A stretch of 64,000 nt of DNA from Phoronis australis (lineage: Eukaryota; Phoronida; Phoronidae), in contig NMRA01000183.1 of assembly GCA_002633005.1 (NCBI GenBank), positions 668,982 to 732,981 of the forward strand, written 5' to 3'. The notes under the pieces are model-generated. The model saw nothing but the letters and a program-made list of their open reading frames with translations, searched no databases and had not been told where the DNA came from. Each line of letters begins with the position of its first letter. Position 1 is the first letter of the stretch. Of this stretch, positions 11,756 through 23,590 are shown one piece after another. Made by a program: the position numbers and the translations under genes.

Positions 11756-12266
11756 ATGTCGTCTTTAATTGGATCAATATCTCCGTTAACAGAATCAACT
11801 CACATTGATTCATACATCGAACTATTGGAGGCGTATTTCGAGGCAAATGATTTGCCCTCCGGAAAACATGTTAGTTGTTTTTTACCCGTTATCGGTGAAA
11901 CGGCTTATGATCTGTTGAAATCATTGGTGTCTCCGGCAGCCCCTAAGGGCAAAACGTTTCAACAGTGCGTCGCTGCGCTGAAAGAACATTACTCCCCAAA
12001 ACCGGTGGTGATTATGGAACGTTTCCGCTTCATGAAAAGGATACAAAAGCCCACAGAGCCAATCCGTGATTATATTGCGGCTTTGAAAACCCTAAGTATT
12101 CACTGTGATTTTAAAACTACACTTGAGGAGCGTCTGAGAGACCAGTTGGTTATGGGCCTTTACTCAGATAAAATGCAACAACGTCTCTTACGAGAGAAAG
12201 ATTTGAAGTTTCAAAATGCCGTTGACATTGTGGTTGCTATGGAGGCGGCGATGAAGGACTCTAAAG
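11756..12266 (+). CDS. Gag polyprotein, N-terminal part (cut by assembly gap)
   Basis: Gag forms the virus-like particle of the retrotransposon. The frame is open upstream into the LTR, but the ATG at 11,756 (MSSLIGSISPLTEST) follows the primer site directly and is the likely start. The 170 visible residues fit the retrotransposon gag domain: an early SYIELLEAYFEAND helix, SCFLPVIGETAYDLLKSL, then LKEHYSPKPVVIMERFRF, KPTEPIRDYIAALKTLS, and LRDQLVMGL further on. This is the order seen in Gypsy/K02A2.6-like gags. No stop or frameshift interrupts it. The zinc knuckle and the junction with pol lie inside the N run. Confidence 0.9.
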
Positions 12267-12980
12267 NNNNNNNNNNNNNNNNNNNNNNNNNNNNNNNNNN
12301 NNNNNNNNNNNNNNNNNNNNNNNNNNNNNNNNNNNNNNNNNNNNNNNNNNNNNNNNNNNNNNNNNNNNNNNNNNNNNNNNNNNNNNNNNNNNNNNNNNNN
12401 NNNNNNNNNNNNNNNNNNNNNNNNNNNNNNNNNNNNNNNNNNNNNNNNNNNNNNNNNNNNNNNNNNNNNNNNNNNNNNNNNNNNNNNNNNNNNNNNNNNN
12501 NNNNNNNNNNNNNNNNNNNNNNNNNNNNNNNNNNNNNNNNNNNNNNNNNNNNNNNNNNNNNNNNNNNNNNNNNNNNNNNNNNNNNNNNNNNNNNNNNNNN
12601 NNNNNNNNNNNNNNNNNNNNNNNNNNNNNNNNNNNNNNNNNNNNNNNNNNNNNNNNNNNNNNNNNNNNNNNNNNNNNNNNNNNNNNNNNNNNNNNNNNNN
12701 NNNNNNNNNNNNNNNNNNNNNNNNNNNNNNNNNNNNNNNNNNNNNNNNNNNNNNNNNNNNNNNNNNNNNNNNNNNNNNNNNNNNNNNNNNNNNNNNNNNN
12801 NNNNNNNNNNNNNNNNNNNNNNNNNNNNNNNNNNNNNNNNNNNNNNNNNNNNNNNNNNNNNNNNNNNNNNNNNNNNNNNNNNNNNNNNNNNNNNNNNNNN
12901 NNNNNNNNNNNNNNNNNNNNNNNNNNNNNNNNNNNNNNNNNNNNNNNNNNNNNNNNNNNNNNNNNNNNNNNNNNNNNNNN
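12267..12980. other. assembly gap (714 N)
   Basis: All 714 bases are N. The gag frame to the left and the pol frame to the right differ in phase across the gap, which is meaningless if the gap length is nominal. The gap falls inside a near-identical young transposon, a typical cause of assembly failure. Confidence 0.99.
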
Positions 12981-13490
12981 AAACCTGATTTCACTAGTCG
13001 AGTCAAAACTAAACAAGCTGTTCAATGTGAAAATCACAAATCTGGTAAATTACGTGTATTTGAGATTGGTGATAAGGTTCTGTTTCAAAACTTTGGTGTT
13101 GGCCCTAATAAGTTGCCAGGTATCATTATGGAAAGTTTAGGGTCTCGCATGTATTTGGTGAAATCTGACAATGACAAATGTTATAGACGTCATGTTGACC
13201 AGATGCAGCTAGATTGTACATCTCCCAGTTTGCATGATAGAAGTGTAGAAGTAACTGATGATTTGTCTTCTGGTAATGATATTGTTAACATTGAACCTGT
13301 GCCTAATGTTAATGAGCCTGATTCAGCGACAAGCCCTGATGATATGTTGAGTTCACCCATTGTTCCCGAATCTAACAGGGATGTCGTGGAATCACCCTCA
13401 GCCTCTGTGCCTGTTCTGGAAGTTCCGCCAGTACCGGCTCCTAGACGTTCGCTCAGAAATGTTAAGCCCCCGGACAGGTTGAACTTGTAA
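12981..13490 (+). CDS. Pol polyprotein, C-terminal end of integrase (partial)
   Basis: The frame is open from the gap edge to the stop at 13,490. It contains the end of a Gypsy integrase: LRVFEIGDKVLFQNFGVGP, then NKLPGIIMESLGSRMYLV and RRHVDQMQLD. These correspond to the conserved post-core GD-x-V-x-x-RNFG, PG-x-I and RRH-x-DQ elements of K02A2.6-like Gypsy integrases. A Pro/Ser/Glu-rich tail of about 95 residues follows and ends in RRSLRNVKPPDRLNL, a basic ending common in this group. The stop lies 38 bp before the polypurine tract, as expected for an element without env. The sequence is intact as far as visible. Confidence 0.9.
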   Translation, partial: KPDFTSRVKTKQAVQCENHKSGKLRVFEIGDKVLFQNFGVGPNKLPGIIMESLGSRMYLVKSDNDKCYRRHVDQMQLDCTSPSLHDRSVEVTDDLSSGNDIVNIEPVPNVNEPDSATSPDDMLSSPIVPESNRDVVESPSASVPVLEVPPVPAPRRSLRNVKPPDRLNL

Positions 13491-13528
13491 AGCTGTTTGT
13501 TGTTCCTGTAGTTAAGTTTTCCAAGCTT

Positions 13529-13539
13529 GAGGGGAAGGG
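13529..13539 (+). promoter_or_regulatory. polypurine tract of the LTR retrotransposon
   Basis: gaggggaaggg directly abuts the TG of the 3' LTR, the place where plus-strand DNA synthesis is primed. Confidence 0.85.
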
Positions 13540-13697
13540 TGTAATAGATTATGTATTACGACCGCTAGATGGCGTGTTGTTTGATGTACACTCTCCTCTG
13601 TCTGAAATATAGATATGAAGAGACCTCCTGGAAAGATGGCTGTTGTGTGTCTTGTGGGCACGGACTCGAATCGAATCGGGAACCATCAACATTAACA
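13540..13697 (+). repeat. 3' LTR (158 bp)
   Basis: It matches the 5' LTR at 157 of 158 positions and is followed by the second gaaac target duplication at 13,698-13,702. Confidence 0.95.
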
Positions 13698-13702
13698 GAA
13701 AC

Positions 13703-16700
13703 GGAAAACAAAACCTGGAGAACTGAGACTGATAGCGTCTTAATCCTGACACACATACAAATGTGGATGACATGAATTACATCCGCACAGAGGCTCACCG
13801 TTTGTATATCATGCTTTGAATCCTACAGAAGTTGCTGCGTGGTGAATTTTCCAACTGTGAACGTCTCTACATTTCTGTCCGTTCATGTCATAGCGTCTCA
13901 ACTATCAAAATCATAACCAACGTCCGTAAGCAGGAACTTCGTATCCAGTCTTGATTCGTCCTGTCGGATGCTCAAATAAAGACATTACGGCACTCGTCGT
14001 CGAGAAAATGGCCGAACCGGGTGTCGTACAGTCATAATTAAAGCCGGTGTTAGAAAAAACAATGGCTTTTCCACACTGGATTTCAAAAAAGGCAGAATGT
14101 CGACGCACATTGGAAGATTAGCCTCTTTTACAATAAAAAATTGGAAACGAAATCAAACGCTGAAATTAATCCGTGAAAGCTAACTTGGAAAATTCCAGAA
14201 ATTCCAAGCTGGGAGGGTTTAAATTCTTCAATCGACCTCCAGAAATAGTTTGACATTCATGTTAACTTTGATTTATTTGAAACTAAAACATAAAGCTGTT
14301 TTAAAAAGCTTACGGTGTTCTCAGTGTTTTAACAATTGAATCCCTCACTGACCTTGAGAAACCAAATGATCTATGTCAGTTGTCTTCGTAAATAACAAAG
14401 TTCACTTTGAAAGCTTAATAATTATACCTGCTAAACTACGTAATGCTTTCGTTATAGGGAAGGGGTGTTGTTACTGCTGTGTTGTACTGTAATTTTGGAC
14501 ATTGTGGCAGAAGAACCAAAATCCCGAGTAAGGTGGTACATGAAGTTCACGTGATTAAACAGCCGAGTGAATTTCCTATCCTAAATATGATGGAATTCAT
14601 TTCTCAGAACATTACTGTCTGGTAGATAGCTGTAAGAAGAGAGGGAGTATTTCTCGCAGCAGGTGTCTGGTGTTTGGCTTACGGAACGCAGCCATGGGAA
14701 TGACATTGATGGACGAACTGCAAACCACGTAAAAATGGAGACATTCGTAAACAGCCTGTGGGCTCATGAAGAACTGAGACACGTAAACAGGAAATAAGCA
14801 TGTTTGGAGTACTCTTATTACGCCATTTTTCGAACAACAGCTTGAGTGTCTGTAGCAAAAGAATCTTCTTTGTATACCAGATTTTTTTTACAAAAACATC
14901 TGTAGAGCATTACAAATTCCTTCAAAAACCTTCCTTGAAGGATCTATTGTGCAGAAGTGGAATTTATGAGCGAGCGTTGGAGAACAGTGCATTGCGCATA
15001 TCTTTTGAAAGTTTCGTATGAACGCGATCAGTCCTTTTGAGCTATGTCGTTCCAAAATTAAGTTAAGTTTTAACATTTTTTAGGGTCTTACTCAACCTGA
15101 GATATTCAACAAAAACTCGTCTTATCGTTGTTCCTTTACCTGAACAATGGCGGGCCTTCATTTTCGAAGTGTAAAATGTGTGGAATGTTCAGAAATCTAT
15201 TTAGTGTTACTGGAGAAATAATGGCAGTTGTATGCTGTCTCAAATGGAAAGTGCAAAAGTGTTCCTTGACCTGTGATTGTCAAAAAATGTCACTCAAGTT
15301 CATTTACATAATCGACATTTGGTAGCACACCAGTAGCATAACTTAAAAGTTACAAGTACCTCAAGTCTGCAAAACTCAAATCTGATGAGGATGGTTTCTG
15401 GTATTTTGACAAAACGTAGGCTACATTTGCATGTACAAGACGATTCGTAATTACTCACACGACAAATCATCAACTTTCCTCGAGACGGACAACAGATAAT
15501 GGGTATCGCCCTGAAGCAGACGCAGCTACATTTGATAGATCTCGCTAGCCATATCGCGTGACTAAAACTGGTCTTCCACAACGTCTGTCGTTCCACACGA
15601 TAAAATGGCGACTGACGTCAATCTATGACTGGGAGAACTGACTATTGCAGAGATCTACGTTTTACGAAAGATGATGCTCTCATATCGATTGCCACTTTAT
15701 CTCGTAGAATGAAGTCCGTTCTCCTGGGACCAGTTACTGAGACTAAAATAATTAGCCACAATTTTAGAAAAATTCGTTTTGAGTCGTTGACATTAGTTAG
15801 TGCCCTGATCTAATAACAGCCTTAGGTGGATAATGACAGACTGACGGCTGCCGATTCTATTTTTCTTCAACGCAAATCGCGCGACTTCTGCACGTATTTG
15901 TTGAAGCTTTTCTAGAGATCACAAAGTCTGAGCAAACTTAACTCGTAGTAAAATGGCACGTAGGATCTTCACAAAGCCCAGTTATATTTGACGCATATTT
16001 ACATGTAACATTTTCTTTTCTACTTCTTAAGTTGTTTTGTATTTGACCTGATTAAGGTGTAGATCTGTGTCAGTTTTTCCACGAGCTACATGTAGACTTA
16101 GAAATGTATCAAACTGGTAACAATTTGTTACTCATAATTTACATCATGGCCAACGCATTGTTGTTATGAATTGTAGTTGACATCCCGATATCGCGTGCGT
16201 CATCCTCAGAGAATAGATATATCAATCAATTAATTAAAATCTACTCGAGGGAGAGTTTGAGCAGGAAGCTCTTTAATAGAATCTACCCGTCTTGCATTGC
16301 TGGCATTTTATGCTTGCGCGCCATTAGATCATATGTTGAATGCACATACGTCCCTAAGGAACAAATACAAGTCGCCAGCGAGACTCCAATGATCGTTCCA
16401 AATTCGACGAATCGACACTTATGTCGACACCATCGTCGCCCATTAACCTAATCATCCTCCTCGGTAGACATTAATGTTGCTCCTATGTAAAATTGCCTGA
16501 AATAATCCAAGTACTTTAGGCACATTTTAACTTGAACAAATCTTCGTCTTAGGACGTACAGTTGTCGAGATTCCGAGTTGTGTAAAGTGTTAAGTTTTAG
16601 TCAGGTGTTGACGTTCACCAAACCCGATTGCTGTATTGATGCTTATTTGGTCATTTGCCAAATAGTGCCACTTATACTATCTAACGAGGGCATTTTCAAA

Positions 16701-19288
16701 GTCTATCTGGGGATCTGAAATAAATGCGACGCTTGTAAAGTCTTATCTGGACTTTCGTCTTTGGATAACAAATACATATACAATAGATTCATTTTTATTT
16801 TCACCTCCCCCCTGGGTCAAAACTCAACGAAATATCATTTTTGTTTGAAACATTTATTTCAGTCTAGGAACGCATCTGGTGCAGTAATTTCTTTGGGGTT
16901 TGATGACTTGCACTTTCCCAACTTTTCATTTTTGTAACGCCCACAAAATACAATTGTTCGTAGCCCATACACCATCAGGAAATTATTTTGTTACATATTT
17001 ATTCAACGTAGCCACTACAAAAAACGTTGAACCACAATGCAGTGCGTGATTTGGAATTGGGTGATGTTATTAGCGGAGGTTGATGCGCTGAAAACTTAAG
17101 CATATTACAGGATACATGGTGTCACTAAAAGGATTTGAACAGATGTAAATTTCAAAGAAATTTAACTTTATTCCACTGGTAAGTTATTAAAAACAATTTT
17201 AATTCCCCATTATATTTTTTAAAAAAACCGTTTTTTCATAGTCAGTTTTTCTTATTTCTGATCAAGACCCACCGGAAGTATAAGACATTCGAAGAGTTTT
17301 GGGCTGAATTAAGTATATCCTACTAAAAATGTTTGCAAGCCTCAAAAAGACTTCTGCGAATATAACAATTTCTTACGGTCGTGTTAAATGCTCATGCGGG
17401 ACATCGTGTCCAGCTAGAGTTGTGTGGTAGTGGCACCAGTGGTCACATTTTTAGCTACAGCTAAGAGATGGGTGCCGCTGGGGGTGGTTTTCAGTTTTGT
17501 CACTGTCGAATTTTGACAACTATACAAAAAATGTTCCAAAAAGCATTTTCTCCCTCCTTTCTTAAAATCCATTTCTTAATTTGACAACATAATTATACAT
17601 GTAGTAAATATGGGGTCCATTGTCACTGGAACACGGTGATATAGTCTGCATGTGTCAGTGTCACTAAAATTTACTTGGGGGACAACGAGTTTATTGTTGA
17701 ATTTCTCTGTAAAGTCCTAAACTGTAACAGATAAAATAAGATATCCTCAGTACATTTCAAAGCTACACAATAGATGTTTTCTCACTTTTATCTGTCTGAA
17801 AATTCTTATCTACAGATTTTACATAGGTAGCAGGAGTAGTTTAGTTTATTGCATTTTTTGTAAATGCCACTGCATCTTGAAATATCACTGACGGATGTAA
17901 TTTCACCAAACCGCAAGGAAAGTCTAAATAATACTTAAAAACGTGTAATCTTGGATTTTTTAATTGACTAAATTCTAAACGGAAGTTGCGAGCGATTCCG
18001 TGTTCTAAATTCTCGGTGGTAGTCTTTTGGATTGGTGAAACTTTTTTCATGAAGGTTTAGTCCTTTTTAATAGCTAAGGTCTATCTCTCTGGTTATTTAT
18101 GTCGCTATGACGCCCTAAATTTGTTGCTAATACAAGTTAATTGGTTTACTTCTTAACTAATCGTCCAATTAGTACACACATGACTTCATTATTACTCTCT
18201 TTGTATTTTCTTGGGTTGTAGAACTAAAAGTATATTTTTACCATATTAGGTAAAGTAACAATACCTCTTCGTTGTTGTCAAAAGTTTTAATGGCGCTACA
18301 GAAAGAGACACTTTTCTTATTTGTATACTTAGTTTAAAAATGTGTGTCTAAACAAGAAAGGAGAAAGAAACTGTTTATTTGTACTTGGAGCTAAGCTCAT
18401 TTGTACATGTACAAATTTTATTACAATAGTTGGCATAGACGGCAATTTCATGATCAGATGTTCAATACACATATACATATTTACAAAAATATGTTCATAT
18501 TCGACCATTTTTATACCGTATTCTGCCCTACCTCAAACATTCCAAAACAACTTGAAAGGTCTGGCGAAATTCATTCAAGACGCTTTGCAGGTTAGAAGTA
18601 ATACTGGTCTGTAGTGGTCAAAGTTGTTATGTAATGGTTTAATTGTTATTAGGTAACTGAGTAAGCCCATTGAGGCCGGGGATGTGGTCAATATTCTGTC
18701 TTTGAGATTGTATTTACTGGCACTCTTTGTGTATAAGTAATAATAATAATGAATATTTACGATGTCAAAATTTCCTGTCTAAGATCACAATTTTTTAATA
18801 TAAATAGAGATAATCGTTTCAAAAGGTTGATATTGTTTGTTTTGAATTGACAGCTCACATTTTAAGTATAGTGTCTGGATAATTCTGATTAAATTAGATT
18901 TAATATAATGTTAGTCAGGGCACTTTTCAAGTAGTTACTGTACTTCGATTGCAGATTTCATCAAGCCTCTCCTCCTTTAGACTGCCATGGTGCCTACCAG
19001 ATTCTACTTTCAGTTGACGTCAAGAACACCTGAATTTGGCTAGTACATGTATTCTACCTACATGTATAGCTGCTGGTAGACGGTAAAGATATTCTTCAAA
19101 AGAGAATTCTGTTTTGATGACAGAGTGATGTGAGCACTTACTGGAGTTCTGTACTGACAACCTCCATTCTTAGGCACCACAGTAGAATAACCTTTGCTTA
19201 AATTCTAATATCAATGAATCAGTATTTCCAGGGCCAGTTATCCGTACCTCTCAAACCCGTATCTGAATAAAATATAGCGCACTGACAC
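13703..19288. other. long AT-rich non-coding stretch, nothing recognised
   Basis: Open frames here are all under 100 codons, show no family motif and lack paired splice signals. No transposon ends or tandem arrays stand out. It may be intronic or intergenic. Confidence 0.4.
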
Positions 19289-19346
19289 AATGGGGCTATT
19301 CGGAAAATCTACCATAACTAGAGGGCGTGCGTGTACTAGTGGTGAT
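19289..19346 (+). repeat. short dispersed repeat, inverted relative to 22,752-22,805
   Basis: It starts aatggggctattcgga and ends tgtactagtggtgat. The reverse complement of 22,752-22,805 has the same start and end with a slightly diverged middle. The pair faces inward 3.4 kb apart, so it could be two copies of a small repeat, the ends of one element, or duplicated promoter sequence. Confidence 0.6.
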
Positions 19347-21726
19347 AGATTAGCAGCCTCGATTTCGCGAGCCCTTTAAATACATGGTGAAATGGCTTGC
19401 AGCCGTGCCAACTAAATCTGAGATTGCGTAAAAAGGGTGTTTCTATGAGAGGAAGTAAGCACGACCTCATACAAAGGTAAGGTTTGTGATTATTTTAACG
19501 ATTATTCCATGATTATTCTACCAATGCCTGTTAACTGAGGCGCTCGCCGATGTCGACTTCGCGGCAGTCAGTCGCCAGCCAGAGTCTGGTTAATCTTTGT
19601 ATGTTGTGATATGTGATACGATACTTGACGTAGCAATCGGGGTTTTTTCGTACATCAAAGCATTATTATTGTTTGGAATGATTTCTAAAAGTTTATCAGT
19701 GACAGTTACATCAATCAATGCTGAGTATTTATGCTGTCAACTCGATACAGCTTAATGAGTTAAGATTACAATCCAATCCCAATGGCAAAGGGTACGTGAG
19801 TGATAAATATCCATTGCATTAGACTAGTATTTGTTTACTCCCTATCATATGTCTTCTGGAAATCTATTACACGTTGAAATGGAAATCTATCACGTCAGTT
19901 TTCGCGTAACCTTTGGTTTTTAGGTTTGAAGGCTTGTACCGTGCAGAGGAGATATGCATCGCTTCTGCATCGTCCCTGAACGGACAAAAATTGGTTTTTA
20001 GCATTTGACTGCAGATAACCAACAAGATCTTCCCATCCAGTGCAGATCTGTTGTCAAAGCCTACTTTCAATATTGGAGACAACGAACAAAGCCTTTGAAA
20101 AGGAACAGCTATTTTTAAAGTCATTTTGTTAAATTACTTATTCAGGTCCTCTGAGGGGGGATTGGCATGGGGGGTTGTAATATTTGGTACAACTGAATGT
20201 GTGGAAATAACAGGTAATACATGTTTGGGGAAAAGAGCATGGTGAGGTAATTCTTAACCTTCACGAAGTCCCTTCAAGTTGATTTCATGAAACTGTTTTG
20301 CTACTTGTATCAATTGTAAAACCACGAAAATATATTACATTTTCCGAATTCAAAATGACTGAATAGTCTTAACTCATGCCTTGAAATGTTGCAAGTGGTT
20401 ATAAATTCAAGTGACTGCCATTTTTGTGAAAATTGCATTTTTGATGGTGCCTTACGATTTGTAAATACTCTTAAACAACAGAAAGATTATCCATCATTTT
20501 TAAATGAATGACCCAAGTCTTCATATCTTCTATTAGAAGAAAAACGGTTCCCTCAACCTTAGGCTAGAAGTATGCTTGACAGACCCATGAACGTGTAATC
20601 TGAGTTTAAAATTGCTGAAAGTATCAAAATTAAAAAGGCTTGAAAATGGGTAACAAAGGTTTGAAGTTGTCTCAAAAAACTTGTATATTTTACAGACAAG
20701 TGATGCGTTTAAAGAATTGTTATGGCTAGGGATAAAAAATAAAGACACAGTTTTATGCAATACTCATTATATACACCCTTGGTTTCTGAAAATAGTAATT
20801 ATTTACTTTTATGTGAAACTGTAGACCAATCGCCATACATTTTTGAAAAACAGGGATAACATCATTTTTGATCCAATCTGGAGTACTTAATTATTCATAT
20901 TTCAATATTTGTTCCAGGTTCAGTGACGTTTTAAGGCCACTTCAAGCTGTATCATAGACAAGCTTTGTTACTCCGTACTCTTCCCACAGCACTGCCACAC
21001 ACCAGCAGTGCTGCATGGCACAATGTGCAAGTCAGTGGCCCTGGAGAAATGTGAATCGCAGTACTAAGTTACCATAAGACAATGTGCCAGTGGACTGTCT
21101 GTGTATCCAGACGAACTATATCTGACTGCTACGCAAATAAGCCTTGTTGGTGAGGATGCCCTTTCATAGGCAATGAGTCATGTGTGGACAATAGCTTATT
21201 TCCTTTCTGGAAGAAACATGAGGGACTGAAGCTAAAGAAGACCTAGTCACACTCTGGTCTAGTTCAGAGTCTGTTTTGGGCTCAAAACGATTCAAGTCAT
21301 ATGCTGCTGTGTTTACCTTCAAGGGTCTAATTGTGGATGTTATTGAGGTTGAACGAGGTTACATGAAAGAAAGCCACGTGTTGAAACTGGACCTTTTTTA
21401 CAAGCGCTTGATGCGCTTCTATAGGCCATTGAAACTAGAACCCAGTGAAATGAAAGCCAAAAGCTGAGTGACATTAAATTTTCCTTTCAGAAGAAAGGCT
21501 TTATACTATTGGTAAAAACTTTTCGATTTGGTACAGATTATGGGGAAATGACATTCAGTGACTGCATCGATTGTCTTATTGTATGTTTTCAATTGTAGCT
21601 AGCTGGATAAGAATCTGCTATGCACAAGATTCGAGAATAAACAATTATCAATGTATTTAAAACAAATGGCAAACTGAAAAAGCACAGAAAGAAACAACAT
21701 TGCGAGGGAGTCCATAATCAGGCATA
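19347..21726. other. non-coding stretch with unassigned small frames
   Basis: An 85-codon minus-strand frame (20,124-19,867) and a 63-codon plus-strand frame (21,276-21,467) are present, but neither shows a motif or convincing splice sites. No repeats were recognised. Confidence 0.35.
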
Positions 21727-22705
21727 TCAGGTGATGAATTTCTGAATTACATTCAATTCTCTCAGGTTATTGCTGAAGGATTGCTTTTCACTTTGTCCAA
21801 CGGTGAAATAGATGGTCAGGCGGTTGGTTTCAGTTGTTTTTTCTCGCCTGTAACAGAATAGAAATATTAGGAAATTGTAAAAGAAAAGACAAGACAAAAC
21901 TACTTTTGTAAGGCAGAACATACTTGACATTTCATCTTCATGTTTATGTGTAGAAACTAATAACCTTTGTACCCAAGTCTTATTTAATATCTGAATTAAA
22001 ATATGTGAAACTGGCTAAAAGTGATTTAACAATATGTATTTTTCATGACACTTAAAATGTGCTTCTGATCTCAACAAGCAATTTTTTCCAATGCAATGTT
22101 AGGACATTTACTGAATTGAGGCTTATTCATGTTAATTTGATAACTGAGCTGGTGGTCCTGGGGGTGGGGTCCATGATAAAATAAGGAAACTCACTCATCT
22201 AGAGAATTTTATTGGAAACAGCATAGCTTTGAAGGGAAACTGCTGTGAAAAAGTCACTATTGACTTCTGTGCATCACGTACCACACACCTCTTATTTTGG
22301 GAGCACTCCCACCCAGGACAATATGAATATGTGCTGCTAGCCTACCCGGCATCGGGTGAGTTTCCAAAAAGAAACACTTAGTTCCACTCAACAAACCTGT
22401 TATTCAGTGGGGTAACTGGTGGGTACAACATCACCGAACAATGTTGATAGAAACTGATTGCTAAAACTTACCAAGTAATGTTGTGTAGTCTCCGAATGCC
22501 GGGAACTGCATAGTCATAGAACACACACGGGGCTTCAGCATCCACACACTTTTTGTCAGTTAATTGACCCTGTTGACCGCAATTGTCCACAAATATAGTA
22601 ACCTTAGGTCTTTTGGGAATTTGTGGCCACCTGTCGAAGACTTGCACCACGGAAATTAGCAGTAATAAGGCTTAGCGCGACGACGTATTTTGATAAAAAT
22701 TCCAT
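21727..22705 (-). CDS. putative secreted protein, two exons, frame break in signal peptide
   Basis: Exon 1 runs from the ATG at 22,705 to 22,472 and ends acttg|gtaagt. Exon 2 starts at 21,847 after tctgttacag and reaches a TGA at 21,727. Joining them as TG|G preserves the frame of the long exon-1 frame (NIT-W-REKTTETNRL). That frame contains VTIFVDNCGQ, then KKCVDAEAPCVFYDYAVPGI, with three Cys. The ATG frame begins MEFLSKYVVAL and would meet a stop. A one-base shift after codon 11 would give a Leu-rich signal peptide leading into the Cys-containing frame, for a product of about 117 residues. The break may be a sequencing error, an allele or a pseudogene. The family is not recognised. Confidence 0.55.
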
Positions 22706-22751
22706 CTTTTACCAGTTGTTTACATGCAGATAGCCACGCATGCGCAATTCA

Positions 22752-22805
22752 ATCACCACTAGTACAGCAGCGACACCCCGAGGAGAATTCTCCGAATAGC
22801 CCCAT
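22752..22805 (-). repeat. short dispersed repeat upstream of the 22.7-kb gene
   Basis: This is the reverse complement of the 19,289 repeat (aatggggctattcgga ... tgtactagtggtgat). It lies 47-100 bp upstream of the candidate ATG at 22,705 and reads toward that gene, so it may overlap its promoter. Confidence 0.6.
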
Positions 22806-23045
22806 TTGTTCGCCCCCTTTCACAAGTCTTCCGCAGTACCTTTAAATTTTCTTCGGGTACCATTGGTTATCCTTGTGTAGCTTTTTGGCCCACTAGATTA
22901 TTGGTCTGCACGAGTGTTTCATTGATAATACATGTAAATGTCTTCCGTATTCCTCTCTAGGCATAACGTTAGTTGTTTTCTCTGACACACCAGCTGCCCA
23001 ATTACAAAAATCATATTTAAATAGTTTCTGCATGTATATCTTCTG

Positions 23046-23053
23046 AATATATA

Positions 23054-23126
<73 letters not shown>
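23046..23126. repeat. AT/ATAC microsatellite
   Basis: Runs of atatac/catata units pass into about 40 bases of pure (at)n. The minus-strand frames rich in Tyr and Ile over this site are artefacts of the repeat. Confidence 0.95.
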
Positions 23127-23129
<3 letters not shown>

Positions 23130-23400
23130 CCATCTAGAAAATTGTCAAACAATTAAAACCATACATGTTTGGAACTACACTCCACTTTATTTAATGTGCT
23201 TTTAACATGTTCATTGCTTTTCTAGCGTGCACGCAATATTCTTTCCATTTTAATCTGAAAGAAAATAATAAACTAAGATACTTGTAATAATATTTTGTTT
23301 CTACCAACCTGTTTCGTAAATCTATTTTTCGTGTGCTGATACAGTTCGACAGTACTATTCAAGATTAACCGATTCACACACTAATTACAATTAATTTTCT

Positions 23401-23590
23401 TTAAAGACCAGGCACTGTGACCACCATAAGCACTAAATCGCCCGCAAACAGTAATGATCTTAATTCTATATCATCACACTTGGTACCTCGATCTCCATTT
23501 TCTTTGACCTCTGACACCAGCCCGCTTACAAAGACGGAGACTAACCAGGGGCCCAGTATGCAGCCTTGTTTCACTCTTTTTAACATGCAA
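23401..23590 (-). pseudogene. non-LTR retrotransposon reverse transcriptase fragment
   Basis: A 61-codon minus-strand frame reads RVKQGCILGPWLVSVFVSGL, then KCDDIELRSLLFAGDLVLMV. This matches the RT block GVKQGC-x-LSP-L-x(S/N)-x-(F/Y)I followed by L-(L/Y)-(F/Y)ADD-x-V. The second catalytic-loop residue is changed (FAGD for FADD), which would abolish polymerase activity. Sequence on both sides leaves the family immediately, so this is a fragment truncated at both ends. The LINE clade cannot be fixed from so short a piece. Confidence 0.75.

Larger units (their letters stand above)
11577..13697 (+). mobile_element. young Gypsy-type LTR retrotransposon with assembly gap
   Basis: Two 158-bp direct repeats (11,577-11,734 and 13,540-13,697) begin TG, end CA and differ at one base. 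They are bounded by an exact gaaac duplication. A tRNA-type primer site follows the left LTR and a polypurine tract precedes the right LTR. Between them are a gag start, a run of 714 Ns and the end of a Gypsy integrase. A complete protease-RT-RNase H-integrase needs over 3 kb, so the N run is shorter than the missing sequence, or it hides an internally deleted copy. The near-identical LTRs mean a very recent insertion. The integrase tail resembles the K02A2.6-like Gypsy group. Confidence 0.95.

Noticed and set aside
11606-13037. Long open frames (258-460 codons) crossing 12,267-12,980
   Set aside because: Most of their length is N. Only the gag part (11,756-12,266) and the integrase end (12,981-13,490) are supported by sequence.
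22893-23152. Tyr/Ile-rich minus-strand frames
   Set aside because: They are translations of the AT/ATAC microsatellite.
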